Origin: Methylovorus mays
GTDB lineage: Bacteria > Pseudomonadota > Gammaproteobacteria > Burkholderiales > Methylophilaceae
Assembly: GCF_020531915.1 (NCBI RefSeq)
Contig: NZ_JAJAVG010000003.1
Span: 62,001 to 126,000 of the forward strand
Direction of reading: 5' to 3'
DNA length: 64,000 nucleotides
Notes under the pieces: model-generated
What the model was told of the DNA's origin: nothing
Seen by the model: only the letters and a program-made list of their open reading frames with translations
Database searches by the model: none
Shown here: one piece after another, positions 9,771 through 18,777 of the stretch
How the letters are laid out: each line of letters opens with the position of its first letter
Position numbering within the stretch: position 1 is the stretch's first letter
Position numbers and translations under genes: made by a program

Positions 9771-9824
9771 TGAAGCTGAAACCTTGGACAATGTCCGTAC
9801 GATGATTGTGGAAAAGCTGCCTAT

Positions 9825-9852
9825 TTTATATGCAAACCGCAGCCGCGCAAAA
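9825..9852 (-). promoter_or_regulatory. Probable dusB-fis promoter
   Basis: On the minus strand TTTTGC and TATAAA are 16 bases apart, about 55 bases upstream of the proposed GTG start of dusB. The -10 is good and the -35 weak. The remaining 9,853-10,081 region before the divergent transporter gene holds nothing else I can name. Confidence 0.35.
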
Positions 9853-10081
9853 CGAAAAATTGTAATTGGTGGACTTGACATGAGTAAAAGCACGCATCTG
9901 CTAGCTTGTTGATTCCCTTAAAACTATCAAGATTGCTTGCCGCGCTGTTCCCGAGCATGGTGAGGCAAAAATACCTTCATTGCGTAAGCAGATAGACGGC
10001 TGTCAGCATCGCTAAAAAGTGGGCGTCACGCGATGGATGCTTTATGCTGGCGCCAACCCGATACCATAACCCCATATTCCG

Positions 10082-11353
10082 ATGAACAAGCAGCCGACGA
10101 CTACTCCCCCCACCACCCGCATCGCCTTTGCCAGCTTTATCGGCACTGCCATCGAATTCTATGATTTTTACATCTACGCCATGGCGGCGGCCCTGGTGAT
10201 CGGGCAGGTGTTCTTCCCGGCGGAGGCGCCGGCGGCGCAATCGCTTAATGCCTTTTTGACCTTTGGCATTGCCTTTCTGGCGCGGCCGCTGGGGGCGGTG
10301 CTGTTCGGGCATTTTGGTGACCGCGTGGGGCGCAAGGTCACGCTGGCAGCTTCGCTGTTGTTGATGGGGGTCAGCACGTTACTGATTGGTGTGCTGCCGG
10401 GCTATGCCGAATGGGGGGTGTGGGCACCGGTGGTGTTGTGCCTGTTGCGCTTTGGTCAGGGGCTGGGGCTGGGCGGCGAATGGGGTGGTGCGGCCCTGCT
10501 GGCCACCGAGCATGCGCCGGAGGGGCGGCGTGCCTGGTTTGGCATGTTTCCGCAGTTGGGGCCATCCGTGGGCTTTTTGCTGGCGACCTTGAGTTTTCTT
10601 GGTTTGAGCCTGTGGCTGACAGATGCTGAATTCAAGGCCTGGGGCTGGCGCGTGCCGTTTATTGCCAGCGCCTTGCTGGTGGTAGTGGGGCTTTATGTAC
10701 GCTTTACGCTCGCCGAAACCCCGGCCTTTGCCGCCGTGCTGGCCCACAAAGCCACCCATGCCCTGCCGGTGGGAGCCTTGCTGAAGACCCATGCGCGTGC
10801 CGTGTTGCTGGGCGCGCTGGCGATGGGCGTGTGCTACAACCTGTTTTACACCGCGACGGTGTTTTGCCTGAGCTATGGCACTAGCACGCTGGGCATACCG
10901 CGCCCGGTTTTTCTGGGCATGCTGTGCGTGGCGATTCTGGCGATGACGCTGGCGACACCCTTGGCCGCTGCCTGGAGTGATCGTATCGGCCGTCGACCGG
11001 TCTTGCTACGCGGTGCGCTGGCCGCCATGGTTGCGGGGTTTCTGCTGGCACCTGCCTTGCAGAGCGATTCTTTGTTGCTGGTGACGGCGTATCTCGCATT
11101 GTTGTTATTCCTCATGGGCGTGACCTTTGCTCCCATGGGCGCATTTTTGCCCGAGCAGTTCCCGGCGCCTGTGCGCTACAGTGGCGCCGGACTGGCATAT
11201 AGCCTGGGCGGCATCCTCGGCGCCTCGCTGGCCCCCGCCATTTCGCAAGCACTAGTGCAGCAGGGCGGGCTGGCCTGGGTAGGCGGCTATGTGTCGGTGA
11301 TGGCGGGGTTGAGCGCGCTGGCCGTGCTGGGGCTCAGGGCGCGGGCTGGGTAA
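10082..11353 (+). CDS. MFS transporter, metabolite:proton symporter (MHS) family
   Basis: 423 residues with 12 predicted helices. The start of helix 1 ([23 protein letters not shown]) matches the MHS pattern seen in ShiA, ProP and citrate carriers. The loop between helices 2 and 3 has [13 protein letters not shown], the MFS signature, and [14 protein letters not shown] is a further MHS marker. It would import an organic acid or similar solute with protons at the inner membrane; the substrate is unknown. Its last 20 bases overlap the convergent YkgJ-like gene. Confidence 0.9.
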   Translation: MNKQPTTTPPTTRIAFASFIGTAIEFYDFYIYAMAAALVIGQVFFPAEAPAAQSLNAFLTFGIAFLARPLGAVLFGHFGDRVGRKVTLAASLLLMGVSTLLIGVLPGYAEWGVWAPVVLCLLRFGQGLGLGGEWGGAALLATEHAPEGRRAWFGMFPQLGPSVGFLLATLSFLGLSLWLTDAEFKAWGWRVPFIASALLVVVGLYVRFTLAETPAFAAVLAHKATHALPVGALLKTHARAVLLGALAMGVCYNLFYTATVFCLSYGTSTLGIPRPVFLGMLCVAILAMTLATPLAAAWSDRIGRRPVLLRGALAAMVAGFLLAPALQSDSLLLVTAYLALLLFLMGVTFAPMGAFLPEQFPAPVRYSGAGLAYSLGGILGASLAPAISQALVQQGGLAWVGGYVSVMAGLSALAVLGLRARAG

Positions 11354-11594
11354 GTTGTTCCAGTTCGCCTAGCCAGCGGATGGCGTGCTCGCGGCTGGTG
11401 CCGCACATGGCGGGTTCCGGTTGCAGGCCGCCGCAAAAGTGCGGGCGCTCGGGCTGGCCGAAGATGGCGCAGCGCAGGTCATCCGTTAATTGTATGCAGC
11501 GCACGCCCGCTGGTTTGCCATGCGGCATGCCGGGGATAGGGCTGGTGATGGAGGGGGCGATGCAGCAGGCGCCGCAGTCCGGGCGACAATCCAT
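11334..11594 (-). CDS. YkgJ family cysteine-cluster protein
   Basis: 86 residues starting [15 protein letters not shown], with further cysteines at RCIQL, RCAIF, FCGG and MCG. This spaced cysteine pattern is that of the UPF0153/YkgJ family, thought to bind zinc or an iron-sulfur centre; the role is not established. Its start codon overlaps the stop of the upstream CinA-like gene (TAATG), so the two are translationally coupled, and its 3' end overlaps the convergent transporter by 20 bases. Confidence 0.85.
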   Translation of the reverse strand: MDCRPDCGACCIAPSITSPIPGMPHGKPAGVRCIQLTDDLRCAIFGQPERPHFCGGLQPEPAMCGTSREHAIRWLGELEQLTQPAP

Positions 11595-12334
11595 TACATG
11601 GCTTGCCAGGGGAAACCGGCTTGCGTCACGCCTTGCGTGATGTCGATCATGGCGGCGGCTACCTGATCGGGCTGGCCTTTGACGCCGAGCTCAATGGTAC
11701 GGCGCGTATCCAGCTTGGGCAGGCTGAACAGTTTGACCTCGGGGTGGGTGGCGACGATGTGGTTCATGAGATCGATCAGCTGGCTCTCACCGGCATCCCA
11801 CACCACAATCGCGCTTTCGGTGAGCACATGCTGGTGGAACAGATGGGCGTAGTGCGTATCCAGCACCCATTCCATCATCGGCCACGCCATCTCGGGGAAG
11901 CCCGGCATGAAGTAATGCGAGCGCAGTGAAAAGCCCGCCACGCGGTTCACCGGATTGGGAATCAGGTCAGCGCCCTGGGGAAAGTCGGCCATCAGCACGC
12001 GCTTTGGGTAGGCGGCCTCGCCAAAGCGCGCTTCGATTTCAGCCACCGCGCCCGCATGGCGCTCAATCGGCAGGCCAGCGGCTTCGGCGGCGGCCTGGCG
12101 GGTAAAGTCGTCCGGCGTGGCACCTATGCCGCCAAAGCTGAGCACGATGTCGCCGCGGTCCATGCTGCGTTTGAGGCTTTGCGCGATACGGCACTGGTCA
12201 TCGCCCAGATACTCTGCCCAGCCGAGCTGCAGGCCGCGTGCGGCCAGGGTCTGGATGACGCGTGAAAGATGGGCATCCTGCCGTTTGCCGGAGAGGATTT
12301 CATCGCCAATGATGTAGGCACCGAAGGTTGGCAT
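11594..12334 (-). CDS. CinA N-terminal / molybdopterin-binding (MoaB/Mog) domain protein
   Basis: 246 residues consisting of a single MoCF-binding domain: [19 protein letters not shown] at the N-terminus and [17 protein letters not shown], the pterin-binding GG-GATPDD motif. The C-terminal nicotinamide-nucleotide amidase domain of full-length CinA is absent. Such stand-alone proteins are annotated as competence/damage-inducible or molybdopterin-binding, but their reaction is unknown. It is coupled by a TAATG overlap to the cysteine-cluster protein, suggesting a two-gene functional unit. Confidence 0.82.
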   Translation of the reverse strand: MPTFGAYIIGDEILSGKRQDAHLSRVIQTLAARGLQLGWAEYLGDDQCRIAQSLKRSMDRGDIVLSFGGIGATPDDFTRQAAAEAAGLPIERHAGAVAEIEARFGEAAYPKRVLMADFPQGADLIPNPVNRVAGFSLRSHYFMPGFPEMAWPMMEWVLDTHYAHLFHQHVLTESAIVVWDAGESQLIDLMNHIVATHPEVKLFSLPKLDTRRTIELGVKGQPDQVAAAMIDITQGVTQAGFPWQAM

Positions 12335-12483
12335 GGTGTATGGACGTTATCGAAAATTGCATTATATCCTGCCCGGCAATGCAGGCTCGATGTGCTGGCG
12401 CTTGCAAGATCCGACCTTATGCAAGGCCATAAACCCGGGCGCCATGTCATATACTTGGCAGCATATTTACCTTGATTTAGCTT

Positions 12484-12768
12484 ATGACCACCGACAAAGA
12501 CAACCCCGATAACGAAGTGCTATGCCACTGCAGCGGCACCAAGCGCGGCCAGATACGCGCGCTTTTTCTGGAAGGGCGCGATCTGGAGGGCATCTCGCGC
12601 TGGACCGGCGCGCTGACTGGCTGTGGCGGCTGTGAATGGGATATCGAGTGGTATCTTAAGGAGCTTAAGGAAGAGGGCGCGGGGGCTGCGCCCGTTTCTG
12701 CGGCCCAGCCGGATTCGGCCGAGCCGCCTGCGGGCGATAGTCCGGAGGCACCGGCAGAGGAGTCTTAG
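12484..12768 (+). CDS. BFD-like [2Fe-2S]-binding protein
   Basis: 94 residues. Cysteines in the order CHC (residues 14 and 16) and CGGC (about 47 and 50) give the C-x-C ... C-x2-C arrangement of bacterioferritin-associated ferredoxin-like domains. The intervening segment (FLEGRDLEGISRWTGALTG) fits the small helical fold. The C-terminal 25 residues are a low-complexity Ala/Pro/Glu tail. Possible roles include electron donation in iron release or a regulatory redox function; no bacterioferritin is nearby. It converges with polA, with no clear terminator between them. Confidence 0.8.
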   Translation: MTTDKDNPDNEVLCHCSGTKRGQIRALFLEGRDLEGISRWTGALTGCGGCEWDIEWYLKELKEEGAGAAPVSAAQPDSAEPPAGDSPEAPAEES

Positions 12769-12823
12769 GGCCGAACCATCTTCGCCTGCCGACATCTGTG
12801 GTGCTGAACCACGTGCTGAACGA

Positions 12824-15580
12824 TCAGTGCGCCGCTTCCCAGTTACTCCCCACCCCGACTTCTGCCAGCAATGGCACATCCAGTTTTGCCACATCTTGCA
12901 TCAGCTGCGGCAGTTTTTCCTTCACCAGCGCCAGCTCGTTATCCGGTACTTCCAGCACCAGTTCATCGTGCACTTGCATGATGAGTTTGGTGGCGAGCTT
13001 TTCGGTTTCCAGCCAGCCTTGCACGGCTATCATGGCGAGCTTGATGAGGTCGGCTGCGGTGCCCTGCATGGGGGCGTTGATGGCAGCGCGTTCGGCCCCG
13101 GCGCGGCGCATGCCGTTGGGGCTGTTGATCTCGGGCACCCACAAGCGACGGCCGAAAAAGGTTTCCACATAGCCTTGGGCTTTGGCGCGCTCGCGCGTGT
13201 TTTGCATGTAATCGCGCACGCCGGGGTAGCGGGTGAAATAGCGCTCGATGTAGTTCTGCGCGGCCTGGCGTTCGATGCCGAGGTTTTGCGCGAGGCCGAA
13301 GGCACTCATGCCGTAGATCAGGCCGAAGTTGATGACTTTGGCGTAACGGCGCTGTTCGCTGCTGACGGCGTCGCGTTCCACGCCAAAGATTTCGGCAGCG
13401 GTGGCGCGGTGAATATCCTCACCGGCGGCAAAGGCGGTCAACAGGCCGTCATCCTGTGACAAATGCGCCATGATGCGCAGCTCAATCTGCGAATAGTCGG
13501 CGGAGACGATGTGCCCGCCCGCGGGCGCCACAAAGGCTTCGCGAATGCGGCGGCCTTCGGCGGTGCGTACCGGAATATTCTGCAGATTGGGGTCCGAGCT
13601 GGAGAGGCGACCGGTCACCGCTACGGCCTGACTGTAGCTGGTATGCACACGGCCGGTGGTCGGGTTGATCATGCGTGGCAGCTTGTCTGTGTAGGTAGAT
13701 TTCAGCTTGGCGAGGCCGCGATATTCCAGCAAGACCTTGGGCAAGGGGTAATCCAGCGCCAGTTCCTGCAGCACATCTTCATCGGTGGAAGGCGTCCCGC
13801 TCGGGGTTTTCTTCAGGGGCTTGATGCCCAACTTGCCGAACAGGATTTCCTGCAATTGCTTGGGCGAGCCCAGATTGAAAGGCTGGCCCGCCAGTTCGTA
13901 AGCCTGTTGTTCCAGCGCCATCAGCTTCTGGCCGATTTCATGGCTCTGGCGATTCAGCATGTCACTGTCGATCAGCACGCCATTACGCTCGATGGTAAAC
14001 AGGATATCCAGCACCGGCATCTCGATCTGTCGATAGACGAATTCCAGCTTGGCATCTTCCGCTACCTGCGGATAGAGATTTTCATGCAGTTGCAGGGTGA
14101 CATCGGCATCTTCGGCGGCGTATTCGCTGGCTTGCTCCAGAGCCACCTGACTGAACGACACCTGCTTGGCGCCTTTGCCCGCGACTTGTTCATAGGTGAT
14201 GGTCTGCACGCCGAGGTGGCGCATGGCGAGATCATCCATGCCATGGGTGCGGTGGCTTTCCAGCACATAGGATTGCAGCAGGGTGTCGTGCGCAATGCCA
14301 TTGAGCACAATGCCGTGGTTGGCCAGCACGTGCTTGTCGTATTTGAGGTTTTGCCCGACTTTTTTGATGGCGGGGTTTTCCAGCAGCGGCTTGATACGCG
14401 CCAATGTGGCGGCAAATGGCAGCTGATCCGGCGCGCCTGGGTAGTCATGCGTCAGCGGCAGATAAGCGGCTTCGCCCGCCTTGATCGAAAACGACATGCC
14501 AACCAGCTTGGCGGTCAGCGGGTCCAGCGAGGTGGTTTCGGTATCAAAGCACACCAGTGCCGCGCTGCTGATCTTATCCAGCCAGCGTTGCAGGCTGGCT
14601 TCCTCGAGGATGGTCTCAAACTGGCGGGTAGTGACGCCAGCGGCGGCAAACAGATCCGCCGAGCTGCCTGCTGGCTGTGCCGCCATAGCAGGCAGCGGGG
14701 CTTGTGCGGCGGGAACGGCAAGGTCCAGCTCGCGGCGCAGGGTCTTGAATTCAAAACGGTCAAACAGCTCGATCAGCTTTTCGCGGTCCTGCGGGCGTGG
14801 GGCCAGATCCTCCAGGCTCTCCTGTATGCCTACATCGCAGCGTATGGTGATCAGCTCGCGCGCCGTCGGCAGCCAGGGCAGGGCCTTGCGCAGGTTTTCG
14901 CCCACCACGCCGCTAATCTGGTCGGCATGCGCAACGATGTTTTCCAGCGAGCCATATTGGGTCAGCCATTTGACGGCGGTTTTCGGGCCGACTTTTTCCA
15001 CGCCAGGCACATTGTCCGAGCTGTCGCCGATCAATATCAGATAATCCACCATCAGGCTGGGCGGCACGCCAAATTTGGCTTCGACGCCTGCCGGGTCCAG
15101 CACTTCATCGGTTTTGCGGAAGGCATCGCGCATGGTGTTGACGACGGTGATGTGCTCATTCACCAGCTGCGAAATATCCTTGTCGCCAGTGGAGATGATG
15201 ACGCGCATGCCTTCGCGCTCGGCCTGCTTGGCCAGCGCGCCGATGACGTCATCGGCTTCCACGCCGTCTTCCACAATCAGCGGCCAGCCCATGGCCTGAA
15301 TGGCCGTGTGCAACGGCTCTATCTGCAGGCGCAGATCATCCGGCATGGAGGCGCGATTGGCCTTGTATTCGGGGTAGATGTCATCACGAAAGGTTTTGCC
15401 TTTGGCATCAAACACACAAGCGCTATAATCGGCCGGATAATCTTTATGCAGGCGGCGCAGCATGTTGAGCACGCCCTGAATGGCGCCGGTCGGCTCGTTT
15501 TGCTTGTTGCGCAAATCGGGCATGGCATGAAACGCCCGGTAAAGATAGGATGAGCCGTCAACCAATAACAATGTTTTCAT
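12824..15580 (-). CDS. polA: DNA polymerase I
   Basis: 918 residues with all three activities visible. The 5'-3' exonuclease domain is about residues 1-300 (LLLVDGSSYLYRAFHAMP, GDKDISQLV, GDSSDNVPGVEKVGPKTA). The 3'-5' proofreading domain follows, with FDTETTSLDP retaining the metal-binding Asp and Glu. The polymerase domain has SADYSQIELRIMAHLSQD, the O-helix RRYAKVINFGLIYG and the C-motif MQVHDELVLEV. It fills gaps in repair and replaces RNA primers. It is divergent from the LOG gene with about 100 bases between start codons. Confidence 0.97.
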   Translation of the reverse strand: MKTLLLVDGSSYLYRAFHAMPDLRNKQNEPTGAIQGVLNMLRRLHKDYPADYSACVFDAKGKTFRDDIYPEYKANRASMPDDLRLQIEPLHTAIQAMGWPLIVEDGVEADDVIGALAKQAEREGMRVIISTGDKDISQLVNEHITVVNTMRDAFRKTDEVLDPAGVEAKFGVPPSLMVDYLILIGDSSDNVPGVEKVGPKTAVKWLTQYGSLENIVAHADQISGVVGENLRKALPWLPTARELITIRCDVGIQESLEDLAPRPQDREKLIELFDRFEFKTLRRELDLAVPAAQAPLPAMAAQPAGSSADLFAAAGVTTRQFETILEEASLQRWLDKISSAALVCFDTETTSLDPLTAKLVGMSFSIKAGEAAYLPLTHDYPGAPDQLPFAATLARIKPLLENPAIKKVGQNLKYDKHVLANHGIVLNGIAHDTLLQSYVLESHRTHGMDDLAMRHLGVQTITYEQVAGKGAKQVSFSQVALEQASEYAAEDADVTLQLHENLYPQVAEDAKLEFVYRQIEMPVLDILFTIERNGVLIDSDMLNRQSHEIGQKLMALEQQAYELAGQPFNLGSPKQLQEILFGKLGIKPLKKTPSGTPSTDEDVLQELALDYPLPKVLLEYRGLAKLKSTYTDKLPRMINPTTGRVHTSYSQAVAVTGRLSSSDPNLQNIPVRTAEGRRIREAFVAPAGGHIVSADYSQIELRIMAHLSQDDGLLTAFAAGEDIHRATAAEIFGVERDAVSSEQRRYAKVINFGLIYGMSAFGLAQNLGIERQAAQNYIERYFTRYPGVRDYMQNTRERAKAQGYVETFFGRRLWVPEINSPNGMRRAGAERAAINAPMQGTAADLIKLAMIAVQGWLETEKLATKLIMQVHDELVLEVPDNELALVKEKLPQLMQDVAKLDVPLLAEVGVGSNWEAAH

Positions 15581-15681
15581 AAGGTGCCTTCATAAACTGA
15601 CTTCTGACGCATGCCGATATTCAGGATGCCATGCGCCAGTCCCGCATTTTTCCAGGCCCTCAACACGCAAGGTTAAGCCCC

Positions 15682-16410
15682 ATGTCTGCTGCAAAAAAAA
15701 TCCCGAAACTGATGGACCCGGATCTGATCGAGCATCGACGTTCATCGCACGAGGCCTGGCATGCACTCGAGATTATGTCAGAATTCGTCGATGCCACCGA
15801 ACGCCTGAAACAGATAACCCCGGCAGTCTCGATTTTTGGCAGTGCCCGCACGGCACCGGATCATCCCTATTACCAGCTGACGGAAGAAATCGCGCGTCAG
15901 CTCTCCGAGGCAGGCTTCAGCGTGATTTCGGGCGGTGGCCCCGGCATCATGGAAGCGGCCAACAAGGGCGCGTATTACGCCCGTTCGCCCAGCATCGGCC
16001 TCAATATCGAATTGCCGCACGAGCAAAAGGGCAATCAGTATCAGGATATCAGTCAGACCTTCCATCACTTTTTCATGCGCAAGGTCATGTTCGTCAAATA
16101 CGCCTCGGCCTATGTGGTGATGCCCGGCGGCTTTGGCACCCTGGACGAGCTGATGGAAGCACTGACGCTGATACAGACCGGCAAGTCGCGCAAGATTCCT
16201 ATCATTCTGGTGCATGAGCCTTTCTGGAGAGGCATGCTGGACTGGTTCCGCAATACGCTGGTGGCCGAAGGCATGGTGTCACCGGATGATATGGATCTGG
16301 TGCAGGTGATTGATGATCCGGCCGCCGTGGTGGAAGCCATCTTCAAACACTACGAAACCCGTGGTTTCGAATTGTCGCCAGCCGAGCGCCAAATTCAGCT
16401 TTATCTGTGA
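15682..16410 (+). CDS. LOG family protein (TIGR00730-like)
   Basis: 242 residues from the ATG at 15682, chosen because AAGG lies 9 bases upstream; an in-frame upstream start at 15631 adds 17 untypical residues. ISGGGPGIMEAANKGAY and VVMPGGFGTLDELMEAL contain the GGGxGIM and PGGxGTxxE motifs of the lysine-decarboxylase-like / LOG superfamily. Characterised members are cytokinin-type nucleotide phosphoribohydrolases that cleave nucleoside monophosphates to base and ribose phosphate. The physiological substrate in this organism is not known. Confidence 0.88.
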   Translation: MSAAKKIPKLMDPDLIEHRRSSHEAWHALEIMSEFVDATERLKQITPAVSIFGSARTAPDHPYYQLTEEIARQLSEAGFSVISGGGPGIMEAANKGAYYARSPSIGLNIELPHEQKGNQYQDISQTFHHFFMRKVMFVKYASAYVVMPGGFGTLDELMEALTLIQTGKSRKIPIILVHEPFWRGMLDWFRNTLVAEGMVSPDDMDLVQVIDDPAAVVEAIFKHYETRGFELSPAERQIQLYL

Positions 16411-16522
16411 TTTCCAGGCGACAAGTTCTGCATATCCATTTTCCCGGCTTGGGGTGGTTTTTGCTAGAATGCCTTCATCCCGCCGCTTTCGTTGTGAAGG
16501 CGGCTCAAAGCCTGAGGTGATT

Positions 16523-16855
16523 ATGCGACTGCTTCGTCATTTAGTTGTTCTAGCACTGGTATTGCCATGGCTCGCCCATGCCGCGGACCTGCCCAAGAAT
16601 CTTGAACCGTTGCCAGAGGCGCCACCGCCTCCAGGCTATGAAAACACGCCTGAGCCAGAAGTCACCATCACCAAGAAGGGTGAGGACACCATTGAAGAGT
16701 ACCGCATGAACGGTGAGCTCTACATGATGAAGGTGACGCCTGCACATGGCGTGCCTTACTACCTGACCAAGGATGACGAGCAAAGCGATTGGGCACGTTC
16801 CAATGGACCAACCCCACCCATCTCCATTCCAAAGTGGGTATTGTTCCGATTCTAG
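16523..16855 (+). CDS. DUF2782 family secreted protein
   Basis: 110 residues. The N-terminus is a Sec signal peptide (RHLVVLALVLPWLAHA), followed by a proline-rich stretch (PLPEAPPPPGYENTP) and a compact domain with EYRMNGELYMMKVTP and GVPYYLTKDD. This matches DUF2782, a small periplasmic family commonly encoded next to polA and thrB in betaproteobacteria. Function unknown. A GAGGTGA ribosome site precedes the chosen ATG; upstream in-frame starts would lie inside the LOG gene. Confidence 0.8.
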   Translation: MRLLRHLVVLALVLPWLAHAADLPKNLEPLPEAPPPPGYENTPEPEVTITKKGEDTIEEYRMNGELYMMKVTPAHGVPYYLTKDDEQSDWARSNGPTPPISIPKWVLFRF

Positions 16856-16903
16856 AATCCCGGTGCGAAGAGTTCATCTCTTCGCCATCTCACGATAAGC
16901 GTT

Positions 16904-17854
16904 ATGTCCGTATTCACTACCGTTACTTTCGAGCAGCTCAGCCATTGGCTTGAAGCTTATCCGCTGGGCCAGCTGCGGGATCTGCAGGGCATCGCTTCCG
17001 GCATTACCAACACCAATTATTTCGTAACGACCGATACTGGTCGTTATGTACTCACCCTGTTTGAAGAAAATACGGCGGAAGAGCTGCCGTTCTTTCTGGA
17101 TCTCATGACCCATCTGGCCGAGCGCGGCATTCCGTGTCCACACCCGGTCAAAAACCATGCGGGTGCCAGCCTGGGCGAGCTGAATGGCAAACCGGCGGCC
17201 CTGGTGAGTTGCCTGCGCGGCAAATCCCTTGAGCATCCGTCTGCTGAGCAGTGCGCTGAGATCGGCCGTGTGCTGGCAAACATGCATCTGGCCGGCCTGA
17301 GCTTTCCTGCGGGCATGAAAAACCTGCGTGATGGCGAGTGGCGTCAACAGACCGCTGCCAAAGTCGCTCCTTTACTGCGGGCGGCAGACAAAGCCTTGCT
17401 GGATGCGCAACTGGCATTCGAGGCCGAGGCGGATTCGGAATATCTGCCAAGCGGTGTGATTCACGCCGATCTCTTCCGCGACAATGTGTTGTTTGATGGC
17501 AACGAACTGGGTGGCATCATTGATTTTTACTATGCTTGCCAGGATGCCTTGCTTTACGACGTGGCCATTGCCGTGAACGACTGGTGCGTGCATGCCGATG
17601 GCAGCCTGGACCAGTCCAGGGTCATGGCGCTGGTGGGCGCGTACCATGCCATACGCCCGCTGACGGCAGCCGAGGTTGAGGCGTGGCCCGGCATGTTGCG
17701 CACGGCAGCCATGCGTTTCTGGTTATCACGCTTGCATGACCTGCATTTCCCGAGTGCCGGGGAGCTGACGCATGCCAAGGATCCGGGCCATTTCAGAAAT
17801 ATATTACACAAGCGCATGACCGAACCGTCAGTGCTAGGACCGCTACCCGCCTGA
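16904..17854 (+). CDS. thrB: Homoserine kinase, aminoglycoside-phosphotransferase-like type
   Basis: 316 residues. ASGITNTNYFVTTDTGRYVLTLFE at the N-terminus, the catalytic VIHADLFRDNVLFDG and the metal-binding GGIIDFYYACQD are the family motifs of the ThrB type found in beta- and many gammaproteobacteria, which is related to aminoglycoside phosphotransferases rather than GHMP kinases. It phosphorylates homoserine with ATP for threonine synthesis. It is followed 39 bases later by a membrane-protein gene, a neighbour seen in related bacteria. Confidence 0.94.
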   Translation: MSVFTTVTFEQLSHWLEAYPLGQLRDLQGIASGITNTNYFVTTDTGRYVLTLFEENTAEELPFFLDLMTHLAERGIPCPHPVKNHAGASLGELNGKPAALVSCLRGKSLEHPSAEQCAEIGRVLANMHLAGLSFPAGMKNLRDGEWRQQTAAKVAPLLRAADKALLDAQLAFEAEADSEYLPSGVIHADLFRDNVLFDGNELGGIIDFYYACQDALLYDVAIAVNDWCVHADGSLDQSRVMALVGAYHAIRPLTAAEVEAWPGMLRTAAMRFWLSRLHDLHFPSAGELTHAKDPGHFRNILHKRMTEPSVLGPLPA

Positions 17855-17893
17855 GGCGGCGGCCGAAGAAAAGTCAAATGGGGGAAAGACATC

Positions 17894-18691
17894 ATGTTCA
17901 AGCGTAGCGCCAGAGAAGCATTCCACTGGGTAAAGGATTGCCTGGGTATCTTCCGGCAGAATCCGGCCATGTGGATGCTGGTGGCCCTGAGCTATGTGTT
18001 GCTGTTCATGGTGATTCCAGCGATGGTCTTCCTGCCTGTGATCGTGAAATTGCTGGTAGTAATCATGGGCCCCTTCTTCCTGGTGCTGGCGCTGACGCTC
18101 TACCGCGAAGCCGACTATGGACGCGATACCGAATTCAGTGACATCGTGGTACAAGTGAAGCCGCAACTGGGCAAGCTGGTGGCCCTGGGCGGCGCTTGCA
18201 TGGTGTATGGCATCCTCATCAGCTATGTGACCTCGGGCGATATGCAGGCACTGGATGATATGGTAAACGCCAAGGCCGATGCCGAGGCACTGGCGACACG
18301 CGCCGTGCCACTGGCGATCAAGATGCTGGTGTTGATGACGCCGATTTTCATGTCGACCTGGTTTGCCCCCATGCTGGTGGCGCATCACCAGTTCTCAGTC
18401 TGGAAAGCCATCAAGTCCAGTATTGCGGGCTGCCTGACCAGTGTGTTGTCACTGACCTTTGCCTGGATACTGCTCACTGCCGGCCTGGCACTTTGCATGA
18501 TGGCGACGGGGATAGTGGTGGCGCTGGTGACCGCGATTATCAAACCGGTTGGCCTGATCCTGACTTCGCTGACACTGCTGGCCTTTTTGCTGCTGGCGAC
18601 CTCGCTGATGCTGGGTTTGCAATATGTCAGCTATCGCGACATCTTTGCCAAGAAGCTGGATGCAAAGACATTGGAACCCTCTGCCATATAA
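17894..18691 (+). CDS. BPSS1780 family membrane protein
   Basis: 265 residues with about six hydrophobic helices (for example MWMLVALSYVLLFMVIPAMVF, and a long C-terminal pair). The opening RSAREAFHWVKDCLGIFRQNPAMW and WFAPMLVAHHQFSVWKAIKSS match a conserved betaproteobacterial inner-membrane family named after a Burkholderia member. Function unknown. The conserved FAPML..H....WKA block suggests relatedness to DUF2189-like regions of other multi-helix proteins, which is tentative. Confidence 0.8.
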   Translation: MFKRSAREAFHWVKDCLGIFRQNPAMWMLVALSYVLLFMVIPAMVFLPVIVKLLVVIMGPFFLVLALTLYREADYGRDTEFSDIVVQVKPQLGKLVALGGACMVYGILISYVTSGDMQALDDMVNAKADAEALATRAVPLAIKMLVLMTPIFMSTWFAPMLVAHHQFSVWKAIKSSIAGCLTSVLSLTFAWILLTAGLALCMMATGIVVALVTAIIKPVGLILTSLTLLAFLLLATSLMLGLQYVSYRDIFAKKLDAKTLEPSAI

Positions 18692-18748
18692 GATTCTGAG
18701 TGGCGACGCCGCCATCACAGCTCCTCCTTAGTCTCACACATTGCAAAC

Positions 18749-18777
18749 AAAAGGCCCGCATAAGCGGGCCTTTTGTT
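18749..18777. terminator. Bidirectional terminator between the BPSS1780-type gene and uvrD
   Basis: AAAAGGCCCGC and GCGGGCCTTTT pair around a short ATAA loop. It is flanked by A-rich and T-rich sequence on both sides, so it can end both converging transcripts. Confidence 0.9.

Noticed and set aside
9771-9893. N-terminal extension of DusB to ATG 9893
   Set aside because: The extension does not resemble Dus proteins and contains a -10-like element, so it is probably leader sequence.
13463-15553. A 696-codon open frame antisense to polA
   Set aside because: It is the mirror of a GC-rich gene. polA has every expected motif and the antisense product is His/Gln/Arg-rich with no family resemblance.
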